A stretch of 64,000 nucleotides of DNA from Corynebacterium curieae. Lineage in GTDB: Bacteria; Actinomycetota; Actinomycetes; Mycobacteriales; Mycobacteriaceae. The stretch lies in contig NZ_JAKMUU010000005.1 in assembly GCF_027570035.1 (NCBI RefSeq), positions 1-64,000 of the forward strand, in the 5' to 3' direction. The position numbers and the translations under genes were made by a program. Shown in pieces: positions 17,695-26,385 of the stretch; the first letter of the stretch is position 1; each line of letters opens with the position of its first letter. A model generated the notes under the pieces. That model searched no databases. It saw only the letters and a program-made list of their open reading frames with translations, and was not told the origin of the DNA.

Positions 17695-18398
17695 TGAAGA
17701 TTGTCGCCCATAGGGGATACTCCGGAAAATATCCGGAGCTATCCCCTCTAGCTTTTGAGAAGGCCTTAGATTTGCCAATTCATGGCGTCGAGTGTGATGT
17801 GCGCTTGACGCGCGATGGAAAGGTAGTAGTCCAGCACGATCCCACGCTGGACCGCACCGCAGGGCGCCCCGGCCGTATTTCCACACTGGACTGGGAGGAA
17901 TTGCGCGGCGTTGACATAGGTAGGGGCCAGCGCATGATGCTTCTCGACGAGCTTTTGGAAATCCTCGAGGGCAAACCGCACCATCTTTATATCGAAACCA
18001 AGCATCCCTCCGGTCAGGGCGACATCTTGGAGGAACAAACGATGCTGCGCCTGCGCTATGCGGGGCTTGTCGAAGACCCCCGTATCCACGTCATTTCCTT
18101 TTCCCACCATGCGATCCGCCGCATGCAGAATCTGGCGCCCCATATGGATCGGATATATCTTCGTCGCGACTGGGAGCGCCACGTCAATCGCCCCGACGTG
18201 ATGTTGTCCAAGCCCACCGCGTTAGGCGTATCGATGCTCCGCGCTAAGCTGCAGCCATCAATCATCGGCGCGCAGGGATTGCCTACCTACCTATGGACGG
18301 TGGATAAGCCGGAGGACATGAAGTGGGCATGGGCTAATGGCGTAGATATGCTTGCCACAAACCAACCTGAAGTGGCCCTGCATGCCATTGAGCTCTAG
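17694..18398 (+). CDS. Glycerophosphodiester phosphodiesterase
   Basis: A 234-residue GDPD-family enzyme that splits glycerophosphodiesters to glycerol-3-phosphate and an alcohol. The active-site set is His6-Arg7 in AHRGYSG, Glu33 and Asp35 in VECDVR, and His48 in VVQHDPTLDRT. The usual PENT motif reads PELSPLAF, keeping the metal-binding Glu. There is no signal peptide, so it acts in the cytoplasm. The GTG start overlaps the ldh stop (TAGTG), so it is coupled to ldh. Its product could feed the GlpD enzyme encoded 12 kb away. Confidence 0.9.
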   Translation: MKIVAHRGYSGKYPELSPLAFEKALDLPIHGVECDVRLTRDGKVVVQHDPTLDRTAGRPGRISTLDWEELRGVDIGRGQRMMLLDELLEILEGKPHHLYIETKHPSGQGDILEEQTMLRLRYAGLVEDPRIHVISFSHHAIRRMQNLAPHMDRIYLRRDWERHVNRPDVMLSKPTALGVSMLRAKLQPSIIGAQGLPTYLWTVDKPEDMKWAWANGVDMLATNQPEVALHAIEL

Positions 18399-18418
18399 TA
18401 GGCAGGTATCTTGGAGGC

Positions 18419-19339
18419 ATGGCCAAGAAGAAAAAGAACAAGGAACAGCTGCCTGAGGGCATGTCCCGCCGTCAGGCAAAGCTCGCTGCCCGCGCCAAGG
18501 AGCGCGCCGCCCTGGAAAAGGACCCCCGCCCCTATGGCGGGCTTGCTGCCGAGGCATCCCTGGTTGCCCTTCAGGAATTCGTGCCCTCCGCTTTTGCCAA
18601 GCTGGATGTCAAAGGCTGCGATAAGAACGTCTATGTAGCCACCGTCCTGCCGGGCGCTTCGGCAGCACTGATTCGTGATGCCGAATTTGGCGGCGATGCT
18701 TTTGTAGGCCTGCAGGTACAGTCCCACACTCATAACCCCGGCCGCGACTTGGCTTTCGCCCTGAACTGGGTAAAGAATAATGAGCCGGGCGCTACCCTGG
18801 AATCCACCGCAGCTGATGGCACGGAGCCGAAGCTGGAGGAGCTTATTGATGCCTCCGCTACCCTAGACGTGCAGGTCCACCAAGACTTCGAGTGGTGGAT
18901 TCCGGAAGGCGCACAGGTTACCCCACAAATTGCGCAGTCACTGCGTGCAGCCAATGATTCCGTCATCGAATCCCACCAAGTGGGCGAGAACATCACCGGT
19001 GCGGCCTTTTGGGCTAATGCCGGTGGCGGTAAGGCCCACATCCGCTGGGTCCGCCCGACCGATGATGAGTCCGCATTCCTCAATGCCTTGGCTCGCGTTG
19101 CTGCCCGCGGCGAGCTGAACCTCGGAGAGGGCACCAAGTTTGCCGGTGTCTTCCGCACCCACGGTCTCATCGCCCCGGTATTCGACTTGGATCCAGAGGT
19201 TGACCACACCTCCTATGAGGACCACCTCACCCGAGTGGACAAGGCTTTGGAGGAAGAAATCTCCAATAACGCTCAGCTAAGCGCGGACGAGCGCAAGCAG
19301 CTAGAGAACATCAAGTCCCGCCAGGTGACCCTGCGCTAA
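18419..19339 (+). CDS. Conserved cytoplasmic protein, DUF5926-like
   Basis: A 306-residue protein beginning MAKKKKNKEQLPEGMSRRQA, a Lys/Arg-rich tail, then a soluble acidic domain with repeated motifs around HNPGRDLAFALNW, QDFEWWIPEG and GGKAHIRWVRP. It resembles DUF5926, widespread in actinobacteria and of unknown function. TATCTT lies 6 nt before the ATG, so the start is likely leaderless, although GGAGG is present immediately before it. A terminator follows the stop. Confidence 0.8.
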   Translation: MAKKKKNKEQLPEGMSRRQAKLAARAKERAALEKDPRPYGGLAAEASLVALQEFVPSAFAKLDVKGCDKNVYVATVLPGASAALIRDAEFGGDAFVGLQVQSHTHNPGRDLAFALNWVKNNEPGATLESTAADGTEPKLEELIDASATLDVQVHQDFEWWIPEGAQVTPQIAQSLRAANDSVIESHQVGENITGAAFWANAGGGKAHIRWVRPTDDESAFLNALARVAARGELNLGEGTKFAGVFRTHGLIAPVFDLDPEVDHTSYEDHLTRVDKALEEEISNNAQLSADERKQLENIKSRQVTLR

Positions 19340-19349
19340 AGACATAGGT

Positions 19350-19383
19350 ATGGCCCCTTCTAGTAGTGAAGGGGCCATTTTTT
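19350..19383 (+). terminator. Rho-independent terminator after the DUF5926-like gene
   Basis: ATGGCCCCTTC pairs perfectly with GAAGGGGCCAT around TAGTAGT, followed by six T. It separates this gene from the convergent LCP gene, whose stop is at 19389. Confidence 0.9.
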
Positions 19384-19388
19384 GATCT

Positions 19389-20630
19389 TTATTTGAGGGA
19401 ATCCCATAAGCCGGTTGCTGCTTCATCGTCCCAGAGGACAACGTTGCCCACCTCGGTGTCTTGGAATCCTCCGATGGGCACGGTTTCCGTTTCCACACCG
19501 GAGCCCATGGCCAGGGCTACGCGGGCGAGATGCCAGACGTGCTCGCCTTCGCCCACGATGAACGAGGAAGCGGTGTGGTTGACCAAGGAGAAGGCGCGGA
19601 ATGGGTTGATAATGGTGGCCGGTGACGTGATCTTATCCAGTAAAGCAGAGAAGAATTCGCGTTGGCGTTGCACGCGGTCTAAGTCACCCATGGCGGTGGC
19701 GCGGGTGCGCACGTAACCGAGGGCATCGCGCCCCTTAAGCTGTTGGCAGCCATCTTGGAGGTCGATGCCGGCCAACGGATCATTGATGGGTTCCTTCACG
19801 CACACGTCAACGCCGCCGACGGAATCGACCACGTTGGCCAGACCGCCCATGCCAATTTCCGCATAGTGGTCGATGTGCAGACCGGTCGTGCCCTCAAGGG
19901 TTTGGGCGAGCAGCTGTGGTCCACCGTAGGTGAAAGCGGCATTGATCTTATCCATGCCGAATCCAGGGACTTCCACGTAGCTATCACGCGGGATGGAGAC
20001 CAGCTTGGCTTTGCCGGTGCGCGGGATGTGCAGCACCATGATGGTATCTGTGCGTCCCTCGCCCACGTCACCACCGGTACCTAATTCTGCTTGCTGCTCC
20101 TCGCTCAGGCCCTGGCGGGAGTCAGAACCTACGAGCAGCCAGTTGGTGCCGGCGGTATTTGCCACTTGTTCCTCTGGCAGGGCCTCGATACGGGTGAGTC
20201 GGGCATCGGCCCAGAACATGAAGACGAGGTTGAATACCAGCAGAACAACGAGCGCCAAGCCAACGCAACCGAGGGCGCGCTTGGCCGGATTAACCTTCTT
20301 GCGGCGGCTATGCGGGCGCTGACGGGGCACTGGGCGCGGCTCAGTGCGGCGAGGTGGGCGCTGCTGCGCGGCGCGGTACTGGCTGGGATAGCGGCTCGGC
20401 GTTGGCGGTGGGGTGCGGCGGCGCGGCGGCTGTGGTGGCTGGGGAGCACGGAAGGACTGCTGCTCCGGTTCGACGCGGCGCGGGGTTTGGCGGGCGGAGG
20501 AACGGCGCCGAATGGGGCGGCCGTATCGATCCTTGAGGGGACGTCCATCAGCCCCAAGGACGAATTCAGTGGAGGAGCCATCGCCGGCGCGGCGGGCTTC
20601 CCTATGTGGATCTCGTCCTGATTCAGTCAT
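19389..20630 (-). CDS. LytR-CpsA-Psr (LCP) family cell-wall ligase
   Basis: A 413-residue protein. Residues 1-115 are a cytoplasmic Arg/Pro/Gln-rich low-complexity tail, one membrane segment follows (about 118-140), then the extracellular LCP domain. LCP signatures are visible: WLLVGSDSRQG, GRTDTIMVLHIP, KLVSIPRDSYVEVPG, KINAAFTYGG and YVRTRATAMGDLDRVQRQREF. LCP enzymes transfer arabinogalactan or other glycopolymers from lipid carrier to peptidoglycan, which fits the arabinogalactan genes further right. Gene order suggests the counterpart of C. glutamicum lcpB. TAAGGT lies 7 nt before the ATG, so it is probably leaderless. Confidence 0.9.
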   Translation of the reverse strand: MTESGRDPHREARRAGDGSSTEFVLGADGRPLKDRYGRPIRRRSSARQTPRRVEPEQQSFRAPQPPQPPRRRTPPPTPSRYPSQYRAAQQRPPRRTEPRPVPRQRPHSRRKKVNPAKRALGCVGLALVVLLVFNLVFMFWADARLTRIEALPEEQVANTAGTNWLLVGSDSRQGLSEEQQAELGTGGDVGEGRTDTIMVLHIPRTGKAKLVSIPRDSYVEVPGFGMDKINAAFTYGGPQLLAQTLEGTTGLHIDHYAEIGMGGLANVVDSVGGVDVCVKEPINDPLAGIDLQDGCQQLKGRDALGYVRTRATAMGDLDRVQRQREFFSALLDKITSPATIINPFRAFSLVNHTASSFIVGEGEHVWHLARVALAMGSGVETETVPIGGFQDTEVGNVVLWDDEAATGLWDSLK

Positions 20631-20649
20631 GCGCTATACCTTACAAGGA

Positions 20650-20684
20650 GCAGGGAGCTTCGCTCGCTTCGCGACGTCCCCTGC
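20650..20684. repeat. Hairpin between CPBP and LCP genes
   Basis: GCAGGGA pairs with TCCCCTGC; the loop contains the smaller repeats GCTTCGCTCGC and GCTTCGCG. It lies 8 nt after the CPBP stop and just before the LCP promoter. No T-run follows on the minus strand, so it may be a weak terminator or a processing/stability hairpin. Confidence 0.45.
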
Positions 20685-20692
20685 GGGTATTT

Positions 20693-21391
20693 TCACAGGA
20701 AGGAATAACCTGTAAAAGCGACGGCGTCGATAAGAAAATGCGCGATGACCAGCGGCCATACCCGGCCCGTGCGGTGATAGTAGTAGCCGTAAATTAAGCC
20801 CATAATGATATTGCCGAAACCAGCGGAAACGCCCTGGTAGAGATGGTAGGACCCGCGCAGGATGGAGCTTGCGGCCAATGTGGCGGGAAGCGACCAGCGG
20901 GCTTGGCGCAAGCGCGTCATTAGCCACATGACTACCACGGTTTCTTCCGCAAAGGCATTGGCGGCGGCCTTGAGAAGGGAGACGGGGATTTCCACCCAGG
21001 CATTGGCAAAGTCACCGGGTATGACCTCCTTGCTCCAGCCCAGGTGGACCGCGGTGAAATACAGAGCGAGACCCGGGAGGCCGATGAGGGCAGCAAGACC
21101 TGCGCCCTCCAGCCAGTCGCGAGTGCGGTAGGACCGCGGGAGTATGTGGTCCTTGGCCAGTAGGAAGAGCGCCAAAGCGCCATAGGAACAGAGGACGGCG
21201 GCAGAGCACAGCTGCAGGCCCAGATCCACCCAGGCTAGAGAGGACTGGCTGGAATTGAGCGTGACCGATTGCTCGTTGAGCCGCTGCGGGGAGGCCAAGG
21301 AATTGATGAGGTTCAACACCGCTCGCACCCCGGAAATGCCGAACGTGAGGGTGAGGACGATAAGCAGCTCGGCGCGTAAGGATTTGGTCAT
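20693..21391 (-). CDS. CPBP-family intramembrane protease-like protein
   Basis: A 232-residue protein with about seven hydrophobic segments. The CPBP motifs are AEETVVVMWL (Glu149-Glu150), RGSYHLYQG (His183) and IAHFLID (His218) near the C-terminus. The usual EExxxR motif lacks its arginine (valine here), so activity is uncertain. The ATG at 21391 overlaps the amidase stop in ATGA, so the gene is coupled to it; longer upstream frames only shadow the amidase. The family includes prenyl-protein proteases and bacteriocin-immunity proteins. Confidence 0.8.
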   Translation of the reverse strand: MTKSLRAELLIVLTLTFGISGVRAVLNLINSLASPQRLNEQSVTLNSSQSSLAWVDLGLQLCSAAVLCSYGALALFLLAKDHILPRSYRTRDWLEGAGLAALIGLPGLALYFTAVHLGWSKEVIPGDFANAWVEIPVSLLKAAANAFAEETVVVMWLMTRLRQARWSLPATLAASSILRGSYHLYQGVSAGFGNIIMGLIYGYYYHRTGRVWPLVIAHFLIDAVAFTGYSFL

Positions 21392-22524
21392 GGGTGGAGG
21401 ATGTGGGCGAGGCCGAGTAGGGCGGCGTCGGAAAGCGTAATGCCTCCCAGGTGTACGCCCACCGGTGGGTGATTGGAAATGGTCCACGGTACGGAAACGG
21501 CAGGCAGGCGTGCCATGTTGAATAAGGAACCCCACGGCGACCATCGGGTCTGGGCCGCGAAATTCTCCTCGTGGGGAAGGGAAAGGAAAGAACCGATGCG
21601 CGGCGGATCGGTGGTGAGCATCGGGGTAAGAATCGCATCGACGCCCCACTCTTGGGCCAGCAAGCCGGGCAGCTGCCGTACATGCGCCCGCGCGGCGGCC
21701 AACTCGGCGGCGCTAACGCGACGACCTTGTTGGGCAATCCACTCGGCGTATCCTGCCGCCGGGTTAAGTCCTGCCAAGCGGGAGGTAAAGGTGTTCCGGA
21801 AGTGAGCAAAGGTAGCACCCGCCTGCGGATACGGGGAAATGGGCACCACCTCGAAGCCGGCTGCGCGCAGGCGCTGCGCGGCCTCGCGGGCAGCGCGCAG
21901 GTGGTGCGCATCGACGCGGGTATCGCAAAACAGTGGCTCCGTAAGTAGGCCGATGCGGGCGCGCGGGGTAATCATGCGGTGGCCGTGTAGAAACGCATTA
22001 TCGGCCACGGTGCGGGTAATAAAGCCCTGCACACCCAGCTCCGTCCCGGCCGGTTTAAACCCCACCACACCGCAGGCAGCGGCCGGTACGCGGATAGAGC
22101 CGCCACCGTCGCTGGCGTGCGCCGCGCGCAGCAAACCCCGCGCGACCTGCACCGCCGCACCGCCCGAGGAGCCACCCGGGGTGCAGCCGGGGTAGAGGGG
22201 ATTATCGGGGTGGGGCAGGCCTACCGGTTCCGTATCCACGCGCAGGCCCAGCTCTGGAGTGGAGGATTTTCCAATGATCAGCGCACCTTGCTCTTCTAAG
22301 GCCTCTATGAGGGCATCGCTGCGCTCGGGATGGTAAGTGCGATCGATATTTCCCAATGTAGTGGGCATGCCGCGAACATCGCAGAGATCCTTGGCGGAGA
22401 GGATCCAGCCGCTAAGCCGGCCGTGGCCGGAGGGCTTCCGGTCCATATCCAAGTAGGTAAAACCGTGTTCCTCTGGGGTAAGGCCGTGCAGATCCGCGCG
22501 GAGTTGTTCTACGGAAAAGTCCAT
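21388..22524 (-). CDS. Amidase-signature family hydrolase
   Basis: A 378-residue enzyme hydrolysing an amide bond. The Ser-cisSer-Lys triad is visible: Lys45 in SAKDLCDVRG, Ser120 in CTPGGSSGGAA and Ser143 in SDGGGSIRVPA. It is shorter than the usual 450-500 residues of the family, mainly in the central region after the nucleophile. The true ATG is at 22524; the open frame beyond it is antisense to pheA. TAGACT lies 8 nt upstream, so the transcript is probably leaderless and its promoter is back-to-back with that of pheA. The substrate is unknown. Confidence 0.88.
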   Translation of the reverse strand: MDFSVEQLRADLHGLTPEEHGFTYLDMDRKPSGHGRLSGWILSAKDLCDVRGMPTTLGNIDRTYHPERSDALIEALEEQGALIIGKSSTPELGLRVDTEPVGLPHPDNPLYPGCTPGGSSGGAAVQVARGLLRAAHASDGGGSIRVPAAACGVVGFKPAGTELGVQGFITRTVADNAFLHGHRMITPRARIGLLTEPLFCDTRVDAHHLRAAREAAQRLRAAGFEVVPISPYPQAGATFAHFRNTFTSRLAGLNPAAGYAEWIAQQGRRVSAAELAAARAHVRQLPGLLAQEWGVDAILTPMLTTDPPRIGSFLSLPHEENFAAQTRWSPWGSLFNMARLPAVSVPWTISNHPPVGVHLGGITLSDAALLGLAHILHP

Positions 22525-22557
22525 GACGCACCAGTCTAGTGGGCTAAGGTGACGTGC

Positions 22558-23454
22558 ATGACTACTACCATCGCCTTCCTTGGACCGGCCGGAACTTTTA
22601 CGGAAGCAGCCGTGCACAAGTTCGCTGCGCACCTGCCGGAGGTCGAGGCCATGCCGGTTGGCTCTCCCTCGGAAGCGGTGGCTGCCGTGCGCGCCGGACA
22701 GGCAGACTATGCCTGCGTAGCCATTGAAAATTCCGTTGACGGCGCTGTGACCACCACCTTTGATGCGCTCGTTGAAGCAGAACCGGTGCAGATTTACCGC
22801 GAGGTGGATATCCCTGTGGCCTTTAGCATCATGACTCGGCCGGGGAAGGGTGATATTCGGCGGCTGAGCACCCACCCGGTGGCGTTCCAGCAAATCCGCG
22901 GATGGGTGAAAAATAACTTGCCGGAGGTAGAGTTTGTGCCGGCCAGCTCCAATGCCGCCGCGGCCGAGGCCGTAGCCCATGGGGACGCTGATGCCGCTGC
23001 GGCACCAGCACGTGCCGCCGAGATCTTTGGCTTGGAGACTATCGCCCAGGGCGTGGCGGACGTCGAGGGCGCCGCAACGCGCTTCGTTTTGGTAGGGAGG
23101 CCCGGAAGGCCCACCGCTCGTACCGGCCAGGACCGCACGAGCGTTATTTTCACCCTGCCTAATGAGCCGGGCAGCCTGGTGGGGGCATTGCAGGACTTTG
23201 CGCACCGCGGAGTGGACCTATCCCGGATCGAATCACGGCCCACGCGTGAAGCCTTTGGCACGTACCGCTTTTATGTGGATCTTATCGGGCACATTGAGGA
23301 TCAACCGGTGGCGGAGGCGCTGCGTGCGCTGTGGCTGCGGACAGAGGATTTGCTGTTCCTCGGTTCTTGGCCGGCGGCAACGCCTGCGGGCAAGCCGCCG
23401 CGCGATCTCACCGCGGCGGATGATTGGGTAGCGCGGGCGTGCAGGGGCCAATAA
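22558..23454 (+). CDS. pheA: Prephenate dehydratase
   Basis: A 298-residue enzyme that converts prephenate to phenylpyruvate for phenylalanine synthesis. The start ATTTTTIAFLGPAGTFTEAA-like block (IAFLGPAGTFTEAA), IENSVDGAVTTTFD, the catalytic-region Thr-Arg-Phe in AATRFVLVGRP, and a C-terminal ACT domain with ESRPTREAFGTYRFYVD are all present; the last binds phenylalanine for feedback control. ATG 22558 is preferred, with TAAGGT 7 nt upstream and no ribosome site (leaderless). The histidine-phosphatase gene follows 9 nt later. Confidence 0.95.
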   Translation: MTTTIAFLGPAGTFTEAAVHKFAAHLPEVEAMPVGSPSEAVAAVRAGQADYACVAIENSVDGAVTTTFDALVEAEPVQIYREVDIPVAFSIMTRPGKGDIRRLSTHPVAFQQIRGWVKNNLPEVEFVPASSNAAAAEAVAHGDADAAAAPARAAEIFGLETIAQGVADVEGAATRFVLVGRPGRPTARTGQDRTSVIFTLPNEPGSLVGALQDFAHRGVDLSRIESRPTREAFGTYRFYVDLIGHIEDQPVAEALRALWLRTEDLLFLGSWPAATPAGKPPRDLTAADDWVARACRGQ

Positions 23455-23463
23455 TCTAGAGGC

Positions 23464-24117
23464 ATGCCCGGAAGAATCATCCTGCTGCGCCACGGCCAAA
23501 CCTATTCCAATATTTCCCGCTTCCTTGATACACGGCCGCCTGGGGCTGAGCTTACCGAGCGCGGGCGCGATCAAGCCACAGACGTAGGCCGGGAGTTGGC
23601 GCAATTGGTAGGAGAACGGGAGGTGGAGTTTAAGTGCTCCGTCGCATTGCGTGCGCAACAGACTGCAATGCTGGCCGCGCGCGCCTTCGAGCAGGAACGC
23701 GGCATGCCAGAGTTCTCCCAGCGCGTTGACGTGATCACCGGCGTGCATGAGATTTTTGCCGGCGACTGGGAGATGGACGGCAGCGAGGACGCCCACCGTT
23801 CGCACATGGTGGCCATGCGCGGCTGGTGCGACGGCGAGCCGGATGCCGGGATGGAAGGCGGCGAGACCCTAGATGATGTGTTGGCACGCTACCAGCCGGT
23901 TCTGGAAGGCATTGCGGAGCAGCTTGCCGACGACCACGATGTCATCCTTGTCAGCCACGGCGCGGCCATCCGCGTGATGACCAAGCATGCCACGGGGGTT
24001 GACGCCGACTTCGCCTATACCGGATATTTGCCCAATTGCCGTTTTATGGTGATGGAACCGCGCGGCAAAAACTTTGGGCAGTGGACCTTGACCCGCTGGG
24101 CGGATACCGAACTCTAG
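23464..24117 (+). CDS. Histidine phosphatase family protein
   Basis: A 217-residue protein of the phosphoglycerate-mutase-like branch. The phospho-histidine motif is LLRHGQTYSN (Arg9-His10-Gly11), the second arginine lies in VALRAQQTA, and the second catalytic histidine is in VILVSHGAAIRVM. TAATCT lies 6 nt before the ATG, so it may have its own leaderless promoter in addition to readthrough from pheA. The substrate is not predictable. Its stop interlocks with the convergent zincin gene in CTAG. Confidence 0.88.
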   Translation: MPGRIILLRHGQTYSNISRFLDTRPPGAELTERGRDQATDVGRELAQLVGEREVEFKCSVALRAQQTAMLAARAFEQERGMPEFSQRVDVITGVHEIFAGDWEMDGSEDAHRSHMVAMRGWCDGEPDAGMEGGETLDDVLARYQPVLEGIAEQLADDHDVILVSHGAAIRVMTKHATGVDADFAYTGYLPNCRFMVMEPRGKNFGQWTLTRWADTEL

Positions 24118-24461
24118 CCCCAGCCCAGGCGGTGCAGCTCTTCTTCCTCAAGGCCAAAGTAATGGCCGAGTTCGTGGAATACGGTGACCTTGACCTGTTC
24201 TGCTAGGTCTTCTTCACTGCTTGCCCAGCGCTGCAGCGTGTTCCGGTAAATGAAGATGGCATCGGGCAGGAAGCCAGTGTGGTCGAAGGTCCGGTGGGGC
24301 AGTGCTACGCCCTCGTAGAGCCCCAACAGCATGGGGTTATCTGGGTTTTCATCTTCTACCAAGATGACGAGATTGCGCATGCGGCGCACGAACTCTTCGG
24401 GCACCTGATCCAACGCCTCGTTCACCATCTCATCGAAGCGCTCTTCCGATACCTCTACCAT
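24114..24461 (-). CDS. Small zincin metallopeptidase family protein
   Basis: A 115-residue protein of the PF06262 (Zincin_1) type. The zinc-binding HELGHYFGLEEEEL motif (His96, Glu97, His100) is near the C-terminus, with the family's N-terminal VPEEFVRRMRNLVILVED. Its start overlaps the stop of the septum-formation gene by one base (TAATG), so the two are translationally coupled. The same pair next to serS is known in M. tuberculosis (Rv3835/Rv3836). The physiological substrate is unknown. Confidence 0.88.
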   Translation of the reverse strand: MVEVSEERFDEMVNEALDQVPEEFVRRMRNLVILVEDENPDNPMLLGLYEGVALPHRTFDHTGFLPDAIFIYRNTLQRWASSEEDLAEQVKVTVFHELGHYFGLEEEELHRLGWG

Positions 24462-25534
24462 TAGGGTGCGGGGGCTGGTGCGGGGGCGGCGGACTCGGGT
24501 GCCGGCTTATCATCCTTGTCCTCGCGCAGCGGATTGCGCTCGGGACGCTCCTCTGGCGGCTTGCCATCGATAGTTAGCGCTTGGCGGCCGCCGGTAGCGG
24601 AACCGGTAATGGCGGAGAAACCGCCGCCTGCGCGGGCGTGAACAAGGAAGCAGTTGACGGATTTGGTGCCGCCATTCCAAGAGGCCTCGGTGATCGAACC
24701 CCAGAATGGTTGCAGCGTGGATTGGTAGAGCTGCTCTTCACCGCCGAGGTAGTCCTCGGTGGCGGCGGTACAAGTATCGGAGAGGAACTTGTCCATATCC
24801 TTGCCATCCGGGTAGCCCTCGGGGAACTGCTTGCCCACATCGATGACGGATACGGTTTCCATCTGGTGCGGCTTAGCGCAGTCAACGACGTGCGGGACTT
24901 GCTTATCATCAATAGCTAAGCACTCGCCTGGCTTAGTGAGATTGGCCTGCTCGGAGGCTTCCACGTTGCCGGTATTAAGCTGCGGCACGCCGTGATCATC
25001 GGTGGTTTGCAAGCCGCAGAGCAGGGTGCGGTCGCCGCGATCCCAGGCGGACTGCGGCGGAAGAATGGACGCCACATCGTACTTGCCGTTCGGATCCCAC
25101 TTGCCGTGCAGGTAGCTCACGGTAGCGGATTCGCATAGCTCATCGCGCAGTTGGTGTTGGCGGGTAAGCGCAGGGCGGGTAGCGTCGGGGCCGAACTCGC
25201 TGGTGGGATACACGCTTAGGTCTTCGGTTTTGGAGACCTCGAAGCGATGCGGTTCGGAACAAGGCACCTCCTTAAACCCAGTGGCGGAGCCATCCTGCGC
25301 GATGTCCCACGTCAAGCAGGCGCTGGCGTTCGCGGCCGTGAATGGCTCTGGCTTAGCGGAGGCGGTCTCAGAGTTATCTCCGCCATCGTGCTGCTGGGCG
25401 GCGGTGGTTTCATCGCCGCCCGATTTGTGGGAGCTGATAACGCCGTAGATGCCCATGAAAACGGCCGCCGCGATTGCCGCAATCAAGACAATCTGGACGG
25501 CCACAGCGGAACGCCACGCAGGTGATTTCTTCAT
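24461..25534 (-). CDS. Membrane-anchored septum-formation family protein
   Basis: A 357-residue protein with a single N-terminal membrane segment (about 10-32), an acidic linker, two repeated extracytoplasmic Septum_form-type domains, and a Pro/Ala/Glu-rich tail. The repeats are marked by ACLTWDIAQ...VPCSEPHRFEV and ECLAIDDKQ...VDCAKPHQMETV, with cysteines that probably form disulfides. The domain family (PF13845) is linked to the cell septum in actinobacteria, but direct function is unproven. It forms an operon with the downstream zincin. Confidence 0.8.
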   Translation of the reverse strand: MKKSPAWRSAVAVQIVLIAAIAAAVFMGIYGVISSHKSGGDETTAAQQHDGGDNSETASAKPEPFTAANASACLTWDIAQDGSATGFKEVPCSEPHRFEVSKTEDLSVYPTSEFGPDATRPALTRQHQLRDELCESATVSYLHGKWDPNGKYDVASILPPQSAWDRGDRTLLCGLQTTDDHGVPQLNTGNVEASEQANLTKPGECLAIDDKQVPHVVDCAKPHQMETVSVIDVGKQFPEGYPDGKDMDKFLSDTCTAATEDYLGGEEQLYQSTLQPFWGSITEASWNGGTKSVNCFLVHARAGGGFSAITGSATGGRQALTIDGKPPEERPERNPLREDKDDKPAPESAAPAPAPAP

Positions 25535-25570
25535 AAGGACCTTGATTCTACCTTTTAACCAGGATGCTGG

Positions 25571-26320
25571 CTAGATACTGTTCTCCCTAGCCACCCGGGT
25601 AGTCAGACGGTAGCGATCGGTGCGGTAGACCGAGGAGCACCATTCCACCGGCCTATCGCCCGAGCGGGAGTAGCGCACGATGTGAAGCAGTGGGGTGCCT
25701 ACGGGGACGTCGAGAAGCGGGGCGGTGTCCGTATCAGCCGAGATTGCAGATACCGTCTGGTCCGCATCCGTGATGGGGACGTCGAAGACGGAGTCGAGGA
25801 TGGCGTATACCGAGTTATAAGTGTCATTTTCTAGCAGGCCCGGTGCAAAAGTGGAGTTATACCAACCATCGTCAATGGAATATGGTTCACCATCGCCCAA
25901 GCGCAGGCGGCGTAGATGAATATGCTCTGTTTGCGCGGGGGTATCAAAAAAGAGCGCCGCGTCCTCTGGGGCGCTACTGCGGCCGCTGGTGAGGATTTTG
26001 GAGGAAGCGGTGACGTCCTGTGCACCCATCTCATCGGAGAAAGATGCAAGGTGGAGTCGAGAGACTAATGGGTTGGGGGCTACGAAGGTTCCCTTGCCGC
26101 GGACGCGGCGCAGCTTGCCCGCAGCAACGAGGTCCCCTATGGCGCGTCGCACTGTGATACGTGACACGCCGTACGTCTCTTCAAGTAGCCTCTCGCCGGG
26201 CAGGATATCGCCGGGTTTGAGGGTAGTGCGGCACAATTCTTCGAGGATATCGTGCAATTGGGCGTGCTTTGGAACGGGACCGTCCGTAATTGTGCGGGCG
26301 GGAAGCTGAACGGCGGACAT
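25571..26320 (-). CDS. GntR-family regulator, HutC subfamily
   Basis: A 249-residue regulator: an N-terminal winged helix (residues 15-85, with DILPGERLLEETYGVSRITV and RRAIGDLVAAGKLRRVRGKG) and a C-terminal UTRA ligand domain. Position next to serS matches farR of C. glutamicum, a HutC-type regulator responding to fatty acyl effectors; I infer this from gene order only. It diverges from serS across 65 nt, in which a 16-bp palindrome is a likely operator. Confidence 0.88.
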   Translation of the reverse strand: MSAVQLPARTITDGPVPKHAQLHDILEELCRTTLKPGDILPGERLLEETYGVSRITVRRAIGDLVAAGKLRRVRGKGTFVAPNPLVSRLHLASFSDEMGAQDVTASSKILTSGRSSAPEDAALFFDTPAQTEHIHLRRLRLGDGEPYSIDDGWYNSTFAPGLLENDTYNSVYAILDSVFDVPITDADQTVSAISADTDTAPLLDVPVGTPLLHIVRYSRSGDRPVEWCSSVYRTDRYRLTTRVARENSI

Positions 26321-26346
26321 AACTCCATGATAATTCGCTGGTTATT

Positions 26347-26362
26347 ACCACCGCAAGGTGGT
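26347..26362. promoter_or_regulatory. Palindrome in the GntR-serS intergenic region
   Basis: ACCACC-GCAA-GGTGGT is a perfect 6-bp inverted repeat 11 nt before a TAAACT -10 box of serS and 27 nt from the GntR start. It may be the GntR operator, affecting both genes. It is shorter and more GC-rich than usual GntR sites. Confidence 0.4.
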
Positions 26363-26385
26363 GCGAATACGCTAAACTTACATTC

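Noticed and set aside
16705..17886. 393-codon open frame antisense to ldh
   Set aside because: The sense gene is an unambiguous lactate dehydrogenase; the antisense frame spans into the next gene and has no signals.
22525..23205. Upstream extension of the amidase frame across pheA
   Set aside because: The amidase fold starts at 22524 and pheA on the other strand is complete.
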